Below are positions 60,686 to 64,000 of a stretch of DNA of 64,000 nucleotides, piece by piece. Under the pieces are notes generated by a model that saw only the letters and a program-made list of their open reading frames with translations, had not been told where the DNA came from and ran no database searches. The first letter of the stretch is position 1, and each line of letters starts with the position of its first letter. The stretch is taken from contig CAWCWN010000006.1 in assembly GCA_963799245.1 (NCBI GenBank), positions 310,001 through 374,000 on the forward strand. The letters are read 5' to 3'. This DNA comes from CAWCWN01 sp963799245 (GTDB lineage: Bacteria > Chloroflexota > Ktedonobacteria > Ktedonobacterales > Ktedonobacteraceae). Made by a program: the position numbers and the translations under genes.

Positions 60686-62893
60686 TCAGATCCATGTCAA
60701 CTTGAAGCGCTGCAGCAGGCGCCTGACCGGCTCCAATTCATCGATCCCGATCAGGCGCGCTCCCCTGAGATAGACAAAGAGGCCGACGAACAATTCGAGG
60801 GTCAGTTTGATGCAGGCGCGTATCGTCCCACCGGCCCCAAGCGACGAGCCGCTGGTCGGCAGGATCGCATCGAGAAGCAGGCGCTCAATAAGAATGCAGA
60901 TGCCCATAGCCGCCGCCGCCACCAGCACCCGTGCGATGAAACCGCCCAGGTTGCGCAGTTCGAAGCCGCCGATGCGCCTTTGCAGCAGCAATAACAGGAT
61001 CCCGGCCTCCAATGTAGTGGCGACCGAGGTTGAGAACGCCAGGGCGGCTGTACTCCAGACGGCGCTAAAGGCGGCGAGCGAGACCAGTAAAATACTCAGG
61101 GCGATCTTGAAGATAAACTGGATGATGCTGACAGTGACCGGCGTTCTGCTATCGCGCAGGGCATAGAATGAGCGCGTCAGGATCTCGACGGCTGAAAGCC
61201 CGGCGAGCCCGACGGCGAAGCCTGCCAGTGGATATACGGTCTGAGTCGCGTCCTTATACGTGAAAATACCATGTTCAAAAAGAACCTGGATAATGGTCAG
61301 ACCTAGCACAATTAATCCGATGCTGGCTGGAATCGCCAGGAAGAGGATACTGCGCAGCGTTTGCATGATTGTAGCGCGATAGCGATCGAAGCGATTTCTG
61401 GCAACGTTTTCGGCCAAGGTAGGGAAGGCGGCCGTCGCGAAGGTCGCGCCGAAGATGCTCCAGGGGAGTAGCAAGAGCTGAAAAGCCTGCGCGTACTGTG
61501 TCACAAGGCCGGCGACAACTGTGGTGCTAAAGATAAAGCCGAGCGAAGAGATCAGGTAGCGATCAACGCCGGTGGAGAAAGAGAGCATGGCGGAGTTGAT
61601 GATGCGCGGCACCATCTGGCGCGCGATCTGGATGATGCCGGGATGACGCCAATCAAAGCTAAAGCTATAGCGCATCCCGGCCTTGATCAGCTCGGGCAGC
61701 GGGATAGCGACCTGCAGAATGGCTCCGATTACTACGCCCCAGGTCGCGCCATAGGCGGCCGCCGTCGCATTGGGGTGCCCGGCGATGAGCAGGATCAGGC
61801 CTGGCAAGAGGCCAGCGATGATACCGACGTTGTACATCGCGCTGCCGATGGCGGGGAGCAGAAAGCGTTCTCTGGCCTGCAAAATCGACGTCACGATAAC
61901 ACCCGCGCCCAGCAAGATCGCCTGCAGGAGCATGATGCGTGCAAGCGAAACGATCAGGCCTATTTGTGAGCTGTAGTCATGCCGCGACATGTGCAGGGGC
62001 CTGGGATTGTAGAGCGGAATAATTTGACCGGCAAAAATAATCGCCAGCAGCGCCAGGACAATCAACACCGCGATCGCCAGGTTGAGAGCTGTGCTGGAGA
62101 CGTGCCAGGCCGTTTTTTCGTCCTGGTCCCCGACCATGTACTTTGTAAAGACGGGAATGAAAGCTGATGCAAGCGCTCCACCAGCGATGGTATTAAATAT
62201 CGTGTCGGGTATCAGGAATGCCTGGAAAAAGGCGTCAGATATGCCGGTCGTCCCCAGGACGGATGTTAACATAACGGTACGCACCAGCCCCAGCACATCG
62301 CTGAAGATGAATGCAGTCGTCAGGATAAGCGTGGCATGCCGGATGCGTATCCGCTGGATCATGCTGGTTTCCTGTGTGGGCGTTTTCGCTGTAGCCAGCC
62401 CCTCGCTCCGGGCCCTGGCGAGTAAAGGAATGACTGCCTCTCTGCGCCGCGGCAGTAGCGTCGCGGGGGGCACGGCTGGTCGCACAACCCCTGGCATGTC
62501 ATGCTGTGAGATTGGCGACTGTGCCTGACCCGTGTTCACCAGGCGCTGGAATATTTTGCGTGGGAGCGTGCTTGTATCCGGGGACTGCATGCTCTGCTGC
62601 GCGCGCCGCATGCGCTCTTCACGCAATTGCTGCAGGCGGGCCTGGCGCAGGGCAGGCATCGCCTGCGAAGGCTGGTTATAGTTTTGATAACCCATCCCTT
62701 GCCCGTAGCTCAAGGTGCTGCCCATATTCTGAACCGGCTGCTGGTAGCGGGGTGGGGTGGTAGGAGGAGGCTGGCTGCCGTTATATCCTGGTGGAGCCGA
62801 CTCGCCTGCCGGCATGTATTGTGGTACGTATTGCCATCGTTGCTCGCTGCCTCCCTGCGATGACTGACCTGGTTGCTGGCCCTTATCTTCCAT
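60686..62893 (-). CDS. murJ: MurJ lipid II flippase with long N-terminal extension
   Basis: A 735-residue MOP-superfamily flippase that moves lipid II across the inner membrane for peptidoglycan synthesis. From about residue 185 it has the standard 14-helix MviN core: ILTTAFIFSDVLGLVRTVML, ISDAFFQAFLIPDTIFNTIA, GGALASAFIPVFTKYM, and later SRPQ-equivalent AARQM-type IIQIARQMVPRIINSAM and GFIFSTTVVAGLVTQYAQAF. Before it lies a 180-residue cytoplasmic leader, P/Q/G-rich (YNGSQPPPTTPPRYQQPVQN) with a charged coil (LRQARLQQLREERMRRAQQS), not present in most MurJ proteins. Confidence 0.92.
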   Translation of the reverse strand: MEDKGQQPGQSSQGGSEQRWQYVPQYMPAGESAPPGYNGSQPPPTTPPRYQQPVQNMGSTLSYGQGMGYQNYNQPSQAMPALRQARLQQLREERMRRAQQSMQSPDTSTLPRKIFQRLVNTGQAQSPISQHDMPGVVRPAVPPATLLPRRREAVIPLLARARSEGLATAKTPTQETSMIQRIRIRHATLILTTAFIFSDVLGLVRTVMLTSVLGTTGISDAFFQAFLIPDTIFNTIAGGALASAFIPVFTKYMVGDQDEKTAWHVSSTALNLAIAVLIVLALLAIIFAGQIIPLYNPRPLHMSRHDYSSQIGLIVSLARIMLLQAILLGAGVIVTSILQARERFLLPAIGSAMYNVGIIAGLLPGLILLIAGHPNATAAAYGATWGVVIGAILQVAIPLPELIKAGMRYSFSFDWRHPGIIQIARQMVPRIINSAMLSFSTGVDRYLISSLGFIFSTTVVAGLVTQYAQAFQLLLLPWSIFGATFATAAFPTLAENVARNRFDRYRATIMQTLRSILFLAIPASIGLIVLGLTIIQVLFEHGIFTYKDATQTVYPLAGFAVGLAGLSAVEILTRSFYALRDSRTPVTVSIIQFIFKIALSILLVSLAAFSAVWSTAALAFSTSVATTLEAGILLLLLQRRIGGFELRNLGGFIARVLVAAAAMGICILIERLLLDAILPTSGSSLGAGGTIRACIKLTLELFVGLFVYLRGARLIGIDELEPVRRLLQRFKLTWI

Positions 62894-63229
62894 GCTGCAC
62901 GCTTAACTCACTCTTCCTTTAGGTTTATGTTCTTTTCTCTATACGTTTTAGAAATTTAATCGTCACTCTCCGCGCGGCGATAAGCCTGGTAGATAAGCGG
63001 AGCAGGTGCGCCAGGAGCCTGCCAGGCAATTTCCAGTGGGGAAATTCAGCATGTCAAGAAGTCATATAACGATGCCGAGCTGAAAGGCGCGGAGTGGCGT
63101 TCTTGCCAGTATTGATACAATAGTGGAGAATCAAAGCGAGCTGCTGCTGGATACGATAATGCCTGGCGGGTCATGATATCCCCTGGCGGCGCTCCTTCCA
63201 AATACATAGAGAAGAAGGATACATGTAGA
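62894..63229. other. Divergent intergenic region
   Basis: About 335 bases between murJ and the amidohydrolase gene. No coding frame recognised. Confidence 0.4.
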
Positions 63230-64000
63230 TTGGCCCAATCGCTTTCAGATGAATCACGTCTCCTGCTGTTCGACAGCCATTTTCATATTATCGATCCGCG
63301 TTTCCCTCTCATCCCCAATCTGGGCTACCTGCCCGGGTGGTTCACCATCGAGGATTACCACAAACGCACAGCCCCTTTTCAGGTGATAGGTGGCGCTGTG
63401 GTTTCGGGCTCGTTTCAAGGCTTCGATCAGACCTACCTCCTTGAGGCATTGCGCCGCCTTGGCCCGCGTTTTGTGGGTGTAACGCAGTTGCCTGACACCA
63501 CCCTTGATGAACGACTGCTGGAGCTGGATGCCGCCGGGGTGCGTGCCCTGCGCTTCAATATATATCGCGGCGGCTCAGCAAGCATCGACCGGCTTGAGGA
63601 AATGGCACGACGTGTCTTTGCCGTGTCCGGCTGGCATGTTGAGCTCTACGTAGATGCGAAGGACCTTGCCGACCTGGCACCTCGCCTCCTTGCGCTGCCA
63701 CGCGTGAGTATCGATCACCTGGGTTTAGCGCGAGCGGGCTTTACTGAACTGCTGCGCCTTGTTGAGCGCGGAGTCTATGTCAAGGCCACAGGATTTGGTA
63801 GGGGAGACCTGGATGTCGCGCAGGCCATGCGTGCCATATGCGAGATTAACCCCGCCGCGCTCCTCTTTGGAACGGACCTGCCATCCACACGCGTGGAGCG
63901 CCCCTTTCATGACAGCGATGCATCGCTTGTACCGGAGACTCTGGGCGAGCAGGTGGGCAGGCGGGTGCTCATTGAGAACGCGCTCTCCTTCTATCGACTC
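63230..64000 (+). CDS. Amidohydrolase (PDC-lactonase/amidohydrolase-2 type), cut by right edge
   Basis: 257 codons are open from a TTG at 63230 to the edge, so the end is missing. The TIM-barrel amidohydrolase signs are LLFDSHFHIIDPRFPLIPNL (H-x-H metal ligands), FNIYRGG, VSIDHLGLA with a metal-ligand histidine, YVKATGFGRG and LLFGTDLPST with the late metal-ligand aspartate. It resembles 2-pyrone-4,6-dicarboxylate lactonase-like and related hydrolases; substrate unknown. AGAAGAAGGATA precedes the TTG; an ATG is not available in frame. Confidence 0.82.
   Translation, partial: MAQSLSDESRLLLFDSHFHIIDPRFPLIPNLGYLPGWFTIEDYHKRTAPFQVIGGAVVSGSFQGFDQTYLLEALRRLGPRFVGVTQLPDTTLDERLLELDAAGVRALRFNIYRGGSASIDRLEEMARRVFAVSGWHVELYVDAKDLADLAPRLLALPRVSIDHLGLARAGFTELLRLVERGVYVKATGFGRGDLDVAQAMRAICEINPAALLFGTDLPSTRVERPFHDSDASLVPETLGEQVGRRVLIENALSFYRL

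Noticed and set aside
1..64000. tRNA and rRNA genes
   Set aside because: No T-loop-like GTTCGA with paired acceptor arms and no rRNA core motif was found by eye. A tRNAscan-SE/Infernal run would settle this.

Overview
The window looks like chromosomal DNA of a Ktedonobacteria-type Chloroflexota. This placement is inferred from content, not proven. The DNA is mid-GC. It carries a STAND-ATPase LuxR regulator with the basic N-terminal domain common in that class, an F420/deazaflavin-type nitroreductase, many small membrane proteins with proline/glutamine-rich tails, and an unusual density of insertion sequences and gene remnants. I saw no rRNA, tRNA or CRISPR array. Most genes are single or in pairs. 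The only clear multi-gene operon is marR-ABC ATPase-ABC permease (21.3-23.3 kb).

Layout. 0-1.5 kb: a LuxR/MalT regulator running off the left edge. 2.2-3.1 kb: an aquaporin. 3.4-5.6 kb: an HD phosphohydrolase gene split by an IS4-type element with an 11-bp target duplication. 5.5-10.3 kb: a patch of debris with an IS200/605 end, an FtsH scrap, a 160-bp IS6-like solo element, a decayed FtsK-like ATPase, one broken and one intact tyrosine recombinase, and a CBS-domain scrap. 10.5-12.3 kb: YbaK and ArgE. 12.3-13.5 kb: mobile debris between two copies of the argE 3' end. 13.5-19 kb: aldo/keto reductase, small proteins, response regulator, a peroxiredoxin-DsbA fusion and a drug exporter. 19.0-19.8 kb: a two-gene HEPN cassette. 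20.1-25.6 kb: an arsB remnant, a universal stress protein, the marR-ABC operon and a GH65 phosphorylase.

26.4-31 kb: a HAD phosphatase and a methylglyoxal synthase gene (mgsA). mgsA is split by a complete IS plus its 137-bp non-autonomous relative, lying in tandem in the same A-tract. mgsA is preceded by a 30-codon gene with a strong promoter, and a DeoR regulator is divergent from it. 31-38 kb: a hydrolase, a DUF4388 protein, a TetR gene whose start lies in a 26-bp-arm palindrome, a phosphoglycerate-mutase-like phosphatase, HU and Nudix. 38.4-41 kb: remnants (IS66, DUF2252, SRAP, P450) around one small hypothetical gene.

41-64 kb: a CNNM/CorC transporter, a secreted protein, a DUF1269 protein and an IS200/605 remnant that keeps a regulator gene, divergent promoters and an omega-RNA-like end but no transposase or TnpB. 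Then come an EamA transporter, a 1037-aa FAD/Fe-S oxidoreductase, an AlkA-like glycosylase, a stand-alone Rho RNA-binding domain, a GT-C-like membrane protein, a DUF4097 protein, MurJ and an amidohydrolase running off the right edge.

The main theme is a scrapyard of 20 or so truncated genes beside intact housekeeping genes, with several insertion events that can be reconstructed exactly. The most interesting candidates for undescribed biology are the HEPN pair, the 30-aa gene ahead of mgsA, the TnpB-less element with paired promoters, and the palindrome at the TetR start.
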